Shown: positions 1 through 7,400 of the stretch, piece after piece
How positions within the stretch are numbered: the first letter of the stretch is position 1
Layout of the letters: each line of letters opens with the position of its first letter
Assembly: GCA_019694835.1 (NCBI GenBank)
Contig: JAIBBE010000039.1
Coordinates: forward strand, 1 to 19,160
Length of the DNA: 19,160 nucleotides
From: Fimbriimonadaceae bacterium
GTDB lineage: Bacteria; Armatimonadota; Fimbriimonadia; Fimbriimonadales; Fimbriimonadaceae
Reading direction: 5' to 3'
Position numbers and translations under genes: made by a program
Notes under the pieces: generated by a model
The model's input: the letters and a program-made list of their open reading frames with translations, nothing else
What the model was told of the DNA's origin: nothing
The model's database searches: none

Positions 1-76
1 TGTGCCCATCACACACTATCCTCAACCAACCGGGCCCAACTTAGGCCAATATGTTCTCTTTTATTTCCGCTATTTT

Positions 77-124
77 TGGGGAGTCGGCTGGGATTCGAAC
101 CCAGGACCCTCGCCTTAAAAGGGC
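77..124 (-). tRNA. 3' fragment of tRNA-Lys(UUU), probable island attachment repeat
   Basis: Read on the minus strand, this has a 7-nt anticodon loop CUUUUAA (anticodon UUU), the 3' anticodon strand GGCGA, a short variable region, a perfect 5-bp T stem (CTGGG/CCCAG) around TTCGAAT, the 3' acceptor strand CCGACTC and a terminal CCA. Sequence upstream of the loop keeps only three of five anticodon-stem pairs and has no D arm or 5' acceptor strand (GAGTCGG expected), so the gene is not complete. Such 3' tRNA pieces are the usual direct repeat left at the far end of an element integrated in a tRNA gene. An intact tRNA-Lys would be expected outside the window to the right. No integrase is visible here. 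The identity as a tRNA 3' half is secure; the att role is inferred. Confidence 0.72.
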
Positions 125-596
125 CCCAGGGGATAAGTAAAAACAATGTCTTACGTATTGAGATTTTCCAATCTTATATACGGTTTTACAATGACTTACA
201 AATAGCTTGTCCGATATAGGACGCCCATGGAATCGCGGCCGACCGGCCAGTGGCCAATTCCGCATCACGAAACATTCTCATGCGAAATCTCTGGATCAAG
301 TTCGCCGACGATTCTTGTGTACCCATATATATTTAAGGTGGTTGCCGCTTCATGCTTTACTGGTACGCAAACGCTTGATTGATTCAGTGCGACATTCCAA
401 CGTGACTATAGCAACGTGGCCATCGTCTCTTCTTCGATCAGAACTCTCGACGTCTCCCCGTCTTGAGTAGCAGCTACGTTTGGAGTCCGAGTGTGACTGT
501 AACGGATTTTCTTGCCATGCCCCTCGCATAAGCGGCGTGTGCGCCGCGACAGATGTTATCCCTAACGAGGCGCCGAAGGAACCGTCATACAAGGTG
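125..596. other. Gene-poor stretch, no supported gene
   Basis: About 470 bases between the tRNA fragment and the first recognisable coding remnant. Short open frames exist on both strands, but their translations look like random reading of AT/GC-mixed DNA, with no domain and no ribosome-binding site. The only structure seen is a GC-rich hairpin at 532-547 (GCGGCG, loop TGTG, CGCCGC). It lacks a T-run and so is not a clear terminator. Confidence 0.4.
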
Positions 597-1235
597 CTAG
601 GTTGTATTGGCCTCGGCCGTAGAGACGGCGGGCGCATTTGGTAACCCGCTTTCATCGAGGGACGAGGAAGGTTTTGATACTGGATTGGATGGAATAGCCG
701 ACAATGCTTGCGTGAGACCTTCGATAAAAGCTGCTGCTGTTTCTCCATTGAAGGAAGATGAGTTCGCCTCTGCTGCGCTTGGATGACTTGCAGAAGATCT
801 AATTGCAGGGCCTAATTTGGGCTTGCTTATTTGAGAAAGTGCTTGCTCCACTTCTTCAACGGAGGCGGATTTTTGCTCTTCCTCTGGGTCATCCAAGACA
901 TTAGGCATTTCTTCTTGATGACGTTTAGTGAGAAAGCCTTTGGGCGCTACAAGATTTTGGGGAGGGTTGCAGTCATCCTTTATCGGGGTCATCATCAGAT
1001 CTGACTTCCCCATGGAGCCCCAATCGACAGCGTAGAGCTTTCCGCGCAGTGCGGCAATGGGAGTAGCCGTTTTGTCGATTTTGGCGTCTAACGATCGAAT
1101 CTATTTGTCCATGCGCGCCTGGTTCTCCTGAGAGGCAGCGTCTAATTGCTCTACTACTTCATACGTCTCCAAAGCTTTTGCGATGGCTGAACCCGCAATA
1201 CAGGTATTTTTTGCTACTGTAGTGCTCCCCTGAAA
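597..1235 (-). pseudogene. Decayed gene for a helical, Ser/Pro/Glu-rich protein with an in-frame TAG
   Basis: One reading frame is open from just after a TGA at 1236-1238 to the stop at 597, except for a TAG at 1101-1103. Before the TAG, 44 codons encode a heptad-like helix (…ALETYEVVEQLDAASQEN…). After it, the same heptad pattern continues (IRSLDAKIDKT), so the TAG probably replaced a CAG Gln codon. An ATG at 1013 could restart translation and give a 138-residue product rich in Ser, Pro, Glu and Ala. That part is low-complexity and I do not recognise its family. No start codon with a good Shine-Dalgarno is seen at the 5' end. The neighbouring WD40 fragment is on the same strand, so both may be remains of one locus. 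Continuity of helix across the stop is what I see; pseudogene status is inference. Confidence 0.45.
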
Positions 1236-1276
1236 TCAAGCCACCTGAGTTGATTGTTGCGCCCGATATGACCCAA

Positions 1277-1720
1277 TCAAGCAGGCAATGCGTTCACCAG
1301 CGAAAGTATTCGATTCGCATTTAATCGGATTGTTTGCAGGCCGCGATCCGTCCCGATGATTAGAAGAAGATCATCGCCATCCTTCACAGAGCTAAGAGCA
1401 GATACTGGACTGAAGAGGTCTATTGTAAGCAAAAGCTGTCTCGTCGCCGAATCCCAGCACCGCACCTTCCCAACCCAATCTCCCGTAGCGACCACAATCC
1501 GGCTACCCAAGTTCCCTACGATAAATTCTCGTACTCCGTCAGTAACTCCCGCCCATGGCGAATCCCCCTCTTGACCTGTCACGAGATCCCAAAATTGCAA
1601 TTCGCCGCCTACTAAGCCTTTCTGATAGTCCTTCTCAAGCCTTTGCCAAAACAGCGAAAGATGGCTCTGGTGGCTGGTGTGCGCCGTTTGTATCGCTTCG
1701 TTCTTCTCAGTTGAGATCAG
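1277..1720 (-). pseudogene. WD40-repeat protein fragment, 5'-truncated
   Basis: The frame is open for 147 codons, but the only plausible start is a TTG at 1600, giving 107 residues. Upstream codons still look coding (EKNEAIQTAHTSHQ) up to a TGA at 1721-1723. The translation shows WD40-like blades: LQFWDLVTGQEG, then IVVATGDWVGKVRCWDSATRQLLLTI, then LLLIIGTDRGLQTIRL. A working WD40 propeller needs about seven such blades, so two to three blades cannot fold alone and this is most likely the C-terminal relic of a larger protein. WD40 domains occur in bacterial NACHT/STAND-type ATPases, but no ATPase part is present here to support that origin. Confidence 0.55.
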
Positions 1721-1872
1721 TCAAATTTAGCCCCTTTTTGCGAAAAAATGAACACGCCGGGAACACGTAGTGTTAGTACTTATTTTTGCTCCATTTTTTG
1801 TCGGTGTCCCATGTGATCGAGATCTCCGGTCCGCAAGGGAGATGATTCAAACGGTCTCGATGCTAGAGGGAC

Positions 1873-2367
1873 TTACGAGATGATGTTTCGAACATCTTTG
1901 AGAAGCATGAAAAGGTGTAACGGATCGCTAGGTGAAGGGGTGAAATCGAAGTGCTCGTAAAACGTTCTGGCATCCTCGTCTTTTGCGTGGACTACCAAGG
2001 CACGAATGCCGGCAATATCGGCTGCCTGAAGAGTTCGCAGGATGGCATCCTTCAAGAGCGCAGCCCCGATCCCTTGTTTCTGCCAGTGGAGATCGACGGC
2101 CAATCTGGCCAGCAGCATGATAGGGATTGAATGCTTCGCCATTCCCTTCCTTACTCGCTCCGGGGCCTGGTCTTGCTCCACTGAACCTACAGCGAGAGCG
2201 TAGTAGCCGATCACGGTGTCGTCGGCTAACCCTACATAGGCCTGCGAGCCTCCGCTACGTTGATTCTGTAGCGCGTGCTTCCGGAGAAAGAGATTCAGGG
2301 GTTCCCGCCCACAGTCGAATGCTTCAACGGCGTGATGCGGTTGAAGTTTCTCGATACGTCTACTCAA
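1873..2367 (-). CDS. GNAT-family acetyltransferase toxin of a DUF1778-GNAT toxin-antitoxin pair
   Basis: A 164-residue GNAT N-acetyltransferase with the size and layout of TacT/AtaT-type toxins, which acetylate the amino acid on charged tRNAs and stop translation. The acetyl-CoA pyrophosphate loop is QKQGIG at 96-101, preceded by the strand ARLAVDLHW typical of this toxin group. The probable catalytic tyrosine is Y137 in the C-terminal FYEHFDF segment. The start is a TTG at 2367 that overlaps the TGA of the antitoxin gene by 4 bp, so the two proteins are translationally coupled with the antitoxin first, as in other tacAT-like operons. Toxin function is inferred from family and context. It could be an ordinary acetyltransferase only if the antitoxin neighbour were accidental, which is unlikely. 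Confidence 0.88.
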   Translation of the reverse strand: MSRRIEKLQPHHAVEAFDCGREPLNLFLRKHALQNQRSGGSQAYVGLADDTVIGYYALAVGSVEQDQAPERVRKGMAKHSIPIMLLARLAVDLHWQKQGIGAALLKDAILRTLQAADIAGIRALVVHAKDEDARTFYEHFDFTPSPSDPLHLFMLLKDVRNIIS

Positions 2368-2672
2368 CGTTTGGCTTTAGAACTGGCTACGGGTGCAGCT
2401 TCAAAAAAGCCTGGCTCCATGAGGAGACGCTTCATCCGAGGGAGAGGGCGAGGAGGGGCATCAAGTGCAGCCAAAAACTCAGTCCATTTGGCTTTGGTCA
2501 AAGGAAACGTTCGGCGATCTGCCAAGGCTTCATCTGCACGAGCCAACGCACTTTCAAGGACAAATGCGCTCACGGTACGATTAGAAGCCGAGGCAGCAGC
2601 TTCCAGCGTACGTTTGGCTGAGGAGCTTACCCGAAGATCTAGTTTTTCGGTACGGAGCGTACGGACCCCCAT
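2364..2672 (-). CDS. DUF1778 (TacA-like) ribbon-helix-helix antitoxin
   Basis: A 102-residue protein. Its N-terminal third (KLDLRVSSSAKRTLEAAASA at about 10-29, then SNRTVSAFVLESALARADEAL) is a ribbon-helix-helix DNA-binding domain of the DUF1778 family. The C-terminal half is basic and probably disordered until it wraps the toxin. The ATG at 2672 has a strong Shine-Dalgarno (AGAGGTGA, 2676-2683) and a near-consensus promoter upstream. The gene overlaps the GNAT gene by 4 bp. Known family members neutralise the cognate GNAT toxin and, with it, repress their own promoter. The inverted repeats over this promoter fit that autoregulation. Confidence 0.88.
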   Translation of the reverse strand: MGVRTLRTEKLDLRVSSSAKRTLEAAASASNRTVSAFVLESALARADEALADRRTFPLTKAKWTEFLAALDAPPRPLPRMKRLLMEPGFFEAAPVASSKAKR

Positions 2673-2694
2673 AGATCACCTCTGATACCTGGTA

Positions 2695-2723
2695 ACGATA
2701 ATGTAAAAATCATGTATTGTCAA
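2695..2723 (-). promoter_or_regulatory. Sigma70-type promoter of the toxin-antitoxin operon
   Basis: On the minus strand, a perfect -35 TTGACA (2718-2723) is separated by exactly 17 bp from TATCGT (2695-2700, four of six matches to TATAAT). Transcription would start about 10-15 bases before the strong Shine-Dalgarno of the antitoxin gene. The -35 box lies inside the inverted-repeat operator. Confidence 0.65.
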
Positions 2724-2744
2724 GACAATGTAACGACAATACAT
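2712..2744. promoter_or_regulatory. Inverted-repeat operator of the toxin-antitoxin operon
   Basis: A perfect 10-bp inverted repeat, ATGTATTGTC (2712-2721) and GACAATACAT (2735-2744), contains a third half-site GACAAT at 2724-2729. The GACAAT copies start 11 bp apart, one helical turn, and the first pair forms a compact palindrome ATTGTC-AA-GACAAT. This arrangement suits cooperative binding of ribbon-helix-helix dimers. It covers the -35 box, so binding would block RNA polymerase. Confidence 0.65.
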
Positions 2745-2748
2745 ATGT

Positions 2749-2872
2749 AATCTACCATCAGGTGTGAGTTTTATTTGGTCTGAAATGTGAAATATCCGGT
2801 CACTGAACTATTACTTACTTGAAGAATAACATGGCTGACCACACAGGCATATCAGATCTATGATGGTAGATT
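2749..2872. repeat. 124-bp segment bounded by a perfect 12-bp inverted repeat
   Basis: AATCTACCATCA (2749-2760) and TGATGGTAGATT (2861-2872) are exact inverted copies enclosing 100 bp without a gene of its own. Pairing stops on both sides of the 12 bp. The flanking 8-mers do not match, so no target-site duplication is visible. This could be a miniature inverted-repeat element, a long-range RNA stem or chance. It cuts into the 48-codon remnant that reads leftward through it. Confidence 0.4.
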
Positions 2873-2961
2873 GCCGTCGTTTGTGGCTGAGACGTCAACT
2901 GATAGATGTCAGACATCCTCATGCGGCGTTGAACGAAGTAGGTGAGTTGCTCGTAGGTCAT
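2815..2961 (-). pseudogene. 48-codon ORF resembling the N-terminus of an HNH endonuclease
   Basis: The ORF starts MTYEQLTYFVQRRMRMSDIYQ. This resembles, from memory, the N-terminal segment of a common HNH-nuclease family in which RMRMSHVYQ is followed by PVMLxTLL. After that point the resemblance is lost, and the frame ends 27 codons later without any HNH motif. The break lies near the inverted-repeat element. I see no clear Shine-Dalgarno. Most likely it is a leftover 5' end of a nuclease gene; a small functional peptide cannot be excluded. Confidence 0.35.
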
Positions 2962-2981
2962 GGCTGAACGAAGATCACCCA

Positions 2982-3329
2982 TTAGTGTTCGTCATACTTT
3001 TTCGCATTACCGAATGCCTTCTCCACAGGATATTTGACTTCGTTCTTCTTAACTTTCGCAAGCACAGCAGCATCTAAGTCTATGCTCAGGTCATGACAAA
3101 GGTATGAGAGGATAATTGTGACATCTGCAATTTCATCCAACACCTTCTCTCTCAAAGGACTCTTAAGAAGAGTGGTCACCTCTTCGTCCGTTTTCCACTG
3201 AAAGGTCTCCAACAGCTCACCAGCCTCGATTGTCAGCGCCGCAGCAAGTTCTTTTGGTTTATGAAACTGTTCCCAGTTGCGTTTGCGTCGAAACTCGAGC
3301 AATTCTTTCAAGACGGTCTCGTTTACCAT
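2982..3329 (-). CDS. MazG-like (RS21-C6/dCTPase type) nucleotide pyrophosphohydrolase
   Basis: 115 residues, the usual length for small all-alpha MazG-type NTP pyrophosphatases, which hydrolyse (d)NTPs to NMP plus pyrophosphate. The Mg-binding pattern ExxE-27-ExxD is present: E35 and E38 in IEAGELLE, E66 and D69 in DEIADV. The preceding W19…PKELAAAL segment is typical of the RS21-C6/dCTPase branch. The ATG at 3329 has GAGG about 8 nt upstream and lies 14 bp after the HNH gene, so the two are probably co-transcribed. It may be housekeeping (nucleotide sanitation) or, given the neighbourhood, act in defence by lowering a nucleotide pool. The enzyme class is clear, the substrate is not. Confidence 0.85.
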   Translation of the reverse strand: MVNETVLKELLEFRRKRNWEQFHKPKELAAALTIEAGELLETFQWKTDEEVTTLLKSPLREKVLDEIADVTIILSYLCHDLSIDLDAAVLAKVKKNEVKYPVEKAFGNAKKYDEH

Positions 3330-3343
3330 GAGAGGCCTCGTTG

Positions 3344-4285
3344 TTAGCCAAGGTAGACATTCTCATTATGCCATTCCAAAAACTGCGCTGAAGGGCGGTC
3401 GCTAACTGTCGGCGGGACAACCAGGAGCCTTCGACCGTGAAGGTCGTAGTAGTCCCTACCGTTAGAGAACTCTTCCTTGATTTTTCTGCTCACCTCTACC
3501 GCCAAATCCGGAGTCACTGAGAGGTAGCCCAGATCGAAGAGTTTGTGCAGATCAGATCGAAGCAGCAACCCATTAGGCGTTTGGTTTGGACCAGATTTCG
3601 CGAAAGGCTTGATGTGAGCAGCTTCAAGCGCAGGAAGAGTACGCTCGCCTGTGATGGCGCACCGTCGAGTATAGGCATCTGTGACAAGAACCCGAAAGGC
3701 ACCTTGTCCCAGCCTCGCGCTGGTTAGGAACTCGGCGCCGTACCGAGCTGACTCCTCTGCCTGGAGGGACGCGCCATCGAGCACTTTGGCTTCCCCGATG
3801 GAGACCGTGTGTAGTCTGACCTGAACATTCTCCCAGAGCGAAGCACCCGTTGAACTGGTGGTGTCATACACCTTGCCCGTCATAATCCCACGCCCCCAGT
3901 CAGACGGAACTGGAACCCAATCTGAGCGTTCAAGAAAAAAGGGATTGGATAATACCGTGCATCCAATAACTGGGTCATGCTCCGATGGCTTGCCTCGCCT
4001 GTAGGCCTCTATCAACCCGCGTACCGACTCGATAGAGTCAGCGCCATTCTTTTCGCCGAACGCGTCCCAGGCTAGCGAAAGCGGGATGTTGGAATGACTA
4101 ACAAAGAATCCACCGCCAACAATGAAATTGAGAGGGCTATGGAGTTTAAACAGGAAGGGAGCACCAGGGACAATGGCTTTGAAGGTTCCTGCTCCTCCAG
4201 GCCGCCAAAAGTTGACCTCATCCGGCTTTCGGCTGGCTAGAAACTCAAACCACTTGTTGTCCGTTACGCCAACATAGAATTTCAT
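3344..4285 (-). CDS. HNH endonuclease with an uncharacterised N-terminal domain (putative restriction endonuclease)
   Basis: 313 residues. The C-terminal HNH domain (about 200-265) is complete: CAITGE (C209), EAAHIKPF (H224), NGLLL (N238) and DLHKLFDLG (H247), matching the HNH_2/COG3440 predicted restriction endonucleases. Residues 1-100 are mixed strands with conserved-looking aromatic and Gly positions (VTDNKWFEFL, NFWRPGG, FIVGGGFF), which could be a PUA/EVE-like modified-base reader; that is a guess. The gene is first in a two-gene unit with the MazG-like gene and follows the helicase-methylase-ATPase operon on the same strand after 170 bp. Possible roles are a modification-dependent nuclease or an accessory nuclease of the neighbouring system. 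Confidence 0.82.
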   Translation of the reverse strand: MKFYVGVTDNKWFEFLASRKPDEVNFWRPGGAGTFKAIVPGAPFLFKLHSPLNFIVGGGFFVSHSNIPLSLAWDAFGEKNGADSIESVRGLIEAYRRGKPSEHDPVIGCTVLSNPFFLERSDWVPVPSDWGRGIMTGKVYDTTSSTGASLWENVQVRLHTVSIGEAKVLDGASLQAEESARYGAEFLTSARLGQGAFRVLVTDAYTRRCAITGERTLPALEAAHIKPFAKSGPNQTPNGLLLRSDLHKLFDLGYLSVTPDLAVEVSRKIKEEFSNGRDYYDLHGRRLLVVPPTVSDRPSAQFLEWHNENVYLG

Positions 4286-4293
4286 AGAGTCAT

Positions 4294-4316
4294 GAGGCCA
4301 CCGGCTTGCGGTCCTC
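4294..4316. repeat. Hairpin in the gap between the ATPase and HNH genes
   Basis: GAGG and ACCG pair with CGGT and CCTC around the loop GCTTG, with CC bulged on one side. It sits 9 bases upstream of the HNH start codon and downstream of the three-gene operon. No T-run follows, so it could be a weak Rho-independent-like end, an mRNA leader stem or chance. No convincing promoter was found in the 170-bp gap. Confidence 0.3.
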
Positions 4317-4455
4317 TCACCTAAAAATTTGAAATCGAAGGGAGTTCACAGCTGACAATCTCGAAGTCGCTGACGATTTTGTGAGCGATGCTGGCAGGTA
4401 CGATCTACTGGCAATGGGTCCCGACACCCTATTTCTCTCATGAACACGGGCACCA

Positions 4456-7400
4456 TCAAACATTAAACACCTCCGCGATCAGCTTGATGATCTTCTCGGA
4501 GTCAATGCTCCCATTCTCCTCGTCACGCGTGATGATCAACGTGCCATTCTCGCCACTTCCTTCTCCGCGCGGCAGAATGCCGTGAGTTCGGTACCACGAG
4601 AGTTTCTCTTCCCACCGGCGGCGGTAGCTGGGCACATGCAGCATCCCGCAATGCTCCCAGTAGTACGTCAACCCTGATTCCATGTCCGCAATGGTGAAGT
4701 CGGGGTACTTAGTGACGCCGTCGATGGTAAGCGGCTGTTCGTAGCCATATTCAACCTTCTTAGTGGCAAGATGGTCGGCGATGATCACCTCGGACTTGGA
4801 GCGCACCATTTCGCCACGCGCGGTTCGGTGGATGAGGTACTCCTCAAAGAAGTGGCCATTGATCACCACGGGTGACGGTGCTTTGAAAAGATTGGTCAAA
4901 CGGCGCGCGGTCTCGGAACGGTCATCCGAGGAAAACTTGCGCAATTCGGTGCGTGGCCCCTGATGAAGAATGACGATGCGGTCCTTCTGACGCGTGAGTG
5001 CAGTGTAGAGCAGCTCGCGTGAGAGCAGGCGGCAGGGATTCGGCAACACAAGAATAACCGTGCCGAACTCACTTCCCTGGGACTTGTGGACGGTAAGTGC
5101 GTAGGCAAGCTCGAGAACCGCATTACTTTCTTCGCCAAAATCGCGGCTCGTGAAGTCGTACTTGTACCCTGGCTGGGACGAGAACTCGACCTCGAGTTTC
5201 CAACGCAGGTCCGGCAGACCCTTCTTTCTGAAAAAACCGACAGCCATACCGATTTCGCCATTAGCGATGTAGGCGTCGCCCTTCGCCGGATAAACCTTGC
5301 GATGCTTGTTCCACCAGACACTGGGGTCAGTGTTAACGAGGTTGATAACCTTGTCGCCGTAGACAATTTCCTCAGGCCCCATGGGCTTCGGGTACTTCCG
5401 CTGCCAGCCCTCCTTGCGCGCGGCATCGATCATCGCCTGTCGAAACTGCTTGTGGATCAAGCGATTCAGATCGGGCACACCATGAGCTGCTGATCGCACC
5501 GGCGAGAGGATCTGCCAGCCTTCGGCTGTCTCTGCGGCGCCAGCCTTCTCTCCCCTGCGAGGGTTGAAGAAGCGCATCTCGTTCCAGGCTTCACCCCCAA
5601 GGGTTGCATCAAAGCCAGCGATGTCATCTGGCCCTTTGAGTTTCAGTTCGCTCACCAGGACGTCGATGAGTCGAGACCTGAGATCATCAGCGGTCTCCCA
5701 CTGCTCAAATCGAACGTGCTTGCTCTGACCACTGCGCACCACTTTGTCGAACACATCATCCTCGCCGGCCGCAATGGGGGCGCCGCTGAACCATTCGGCG
5801 AGCTGCAGATCCTCGCGGTCCTCACCGGATTGGCGACGGCGAATAGTCAGTTCAGCATAGCCAGGACCGACTCGCGGGAACTTCTCGGCGACCCCTTGAG
5901 GCGCAAGGTGCTTGACGACGTCCACGAACGGCCGACCCGCGCCAATCGGCGGAAGCTGGCGTGGATCACCAATGAGGATGAGCCGGTGCACGCCCTTGAG
6001 TGCCTGGATCAACGCCGCAAGCATCTCTTCCGTCAACATCGAAGCCTCATCGATGATGACCGTGTGCGCGCCGGCCTCGGCGGGCTGCGCGGAGAGACCA
6101 TAGCGTCCGGTCGTGCCGTCATAGCGGTGCGGACTCAGGAACTGGGCGATAGTGTAGCCCTTGAGTTGGAGACTCCTAGTGGACTGCTCCATCCGCACTC
6201 GGGCCTTGCCGGTGGGCGCGAGCAGCAGAACGCCGCCGGCTTCGATCTTCGGGTGCGAGCACAGCACCGAGAGCAGCGTCGTCTTGCCCGTGCCCGCCGG
6301 GCCGATCAGGACCGAGAGCCGCGAGTCGGCTAGCTCCTTGAGCGCCGCGGTCTTCTCCGCGCGGGCGCTCTCTTCAAGTTCGTCGCACTTTCCCGTGCCC
6401 TGCTTGGCGAGATGGTCATCCAGCAGCTTACGCCAGTCCGCCTCGACCACCAGTCGCTTGCCGCCGATGCGCTTCTCAACGGCCGAACGGATGACGGCCC
6501 CCATCTCGCCAAGGCGGCCCAACTGCATGGCCGGCGCTCCGTCAGCCATCGCGACCACTCCGACGGTATCCCCGAAATCGTCCTTAGCCACGTTCATGAG
6601 GTCGGCATCCACCTCGCAGAGCGGCTGGAGCGTCAGGTTCCGAATCCCGAGTACCACCTGTGCCTGAGGCAGCAGCGTGCTCCCGGCCGATGCCGCGTCT
6701 TCGAGTACTTTGACCGCGAGCGCGCGCACACGACGGGCATCCGTTCCGGCATCGAGCGCGCTCGGCTCGGGCAGCGGGTGTTTGTCGCGGATCACGGCGT
6801 CCGGGAAGACGCCGCGGTCCACTGTCCACACGCTGACGGGATCGCCAGTGAGCCGAGTCAGTTCGTAGAGCAGGTACGGGTTGGCAAGGATCGCCTTGTC
6901 CGTGGCTTCGATGCCGGCCTTGGCGCGTTCCTCCTGGACGTAAAGCGTCGTCGCCTGCACGCGCGTCATCTCGAAGCGGCTAATGAGCTTGAGCAGCGCC
7001 CGGCGTTCATCGGGTAACCGAGACCACTTATTGCACAGCGTCTTGCCAATGCTCTCGGCCAACGGAGTTGGTAAGCACTTATTGGGGTCAGCGAACATCT
7101 TGTCGACCAACGGCCAGGGGTCCGCGTTGTCACCAGCCTTCTCGGCAATCGCACGGGCAACGAAGGTCGCCGATTCCAGTCCGAACGCGGCAAGCGCCGC
7201 ACCCAGTCCGGGACACGGTCCCCGCGCCGTCCAGAGTTCACCGAGGCGTGCATCGACCCATTGCAGGCACCGATCCCACGGGCCAGGAAGAATTCCCATC
7301 GCCTTGCGCAGGGACTCGGCGCATGCGAGCAGCGACGCGATCGCGCCGTCGTGGCTGACCAGTTGCGAGGCGTGTGAGAACTCGAGCAGCCGATCGGCGG

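Noticed and set aside
41..470. Short frames over the tRNA fragment and following gap
   Set aside because: The minus-strand one is partly a translation of tRNA sequence; neither has coding features.
1822..1843. ATCTCC/GGAGAT stem as a terminator
   Set aside because: Only 6 bp, no T-run on either strand.
2127..2685. Plus-strand frames of 136-164 codons over the toxin-antitoxin genes
   Set aside because: Opposite strand of two well-supported genes with a matching promoter on the minus strand.
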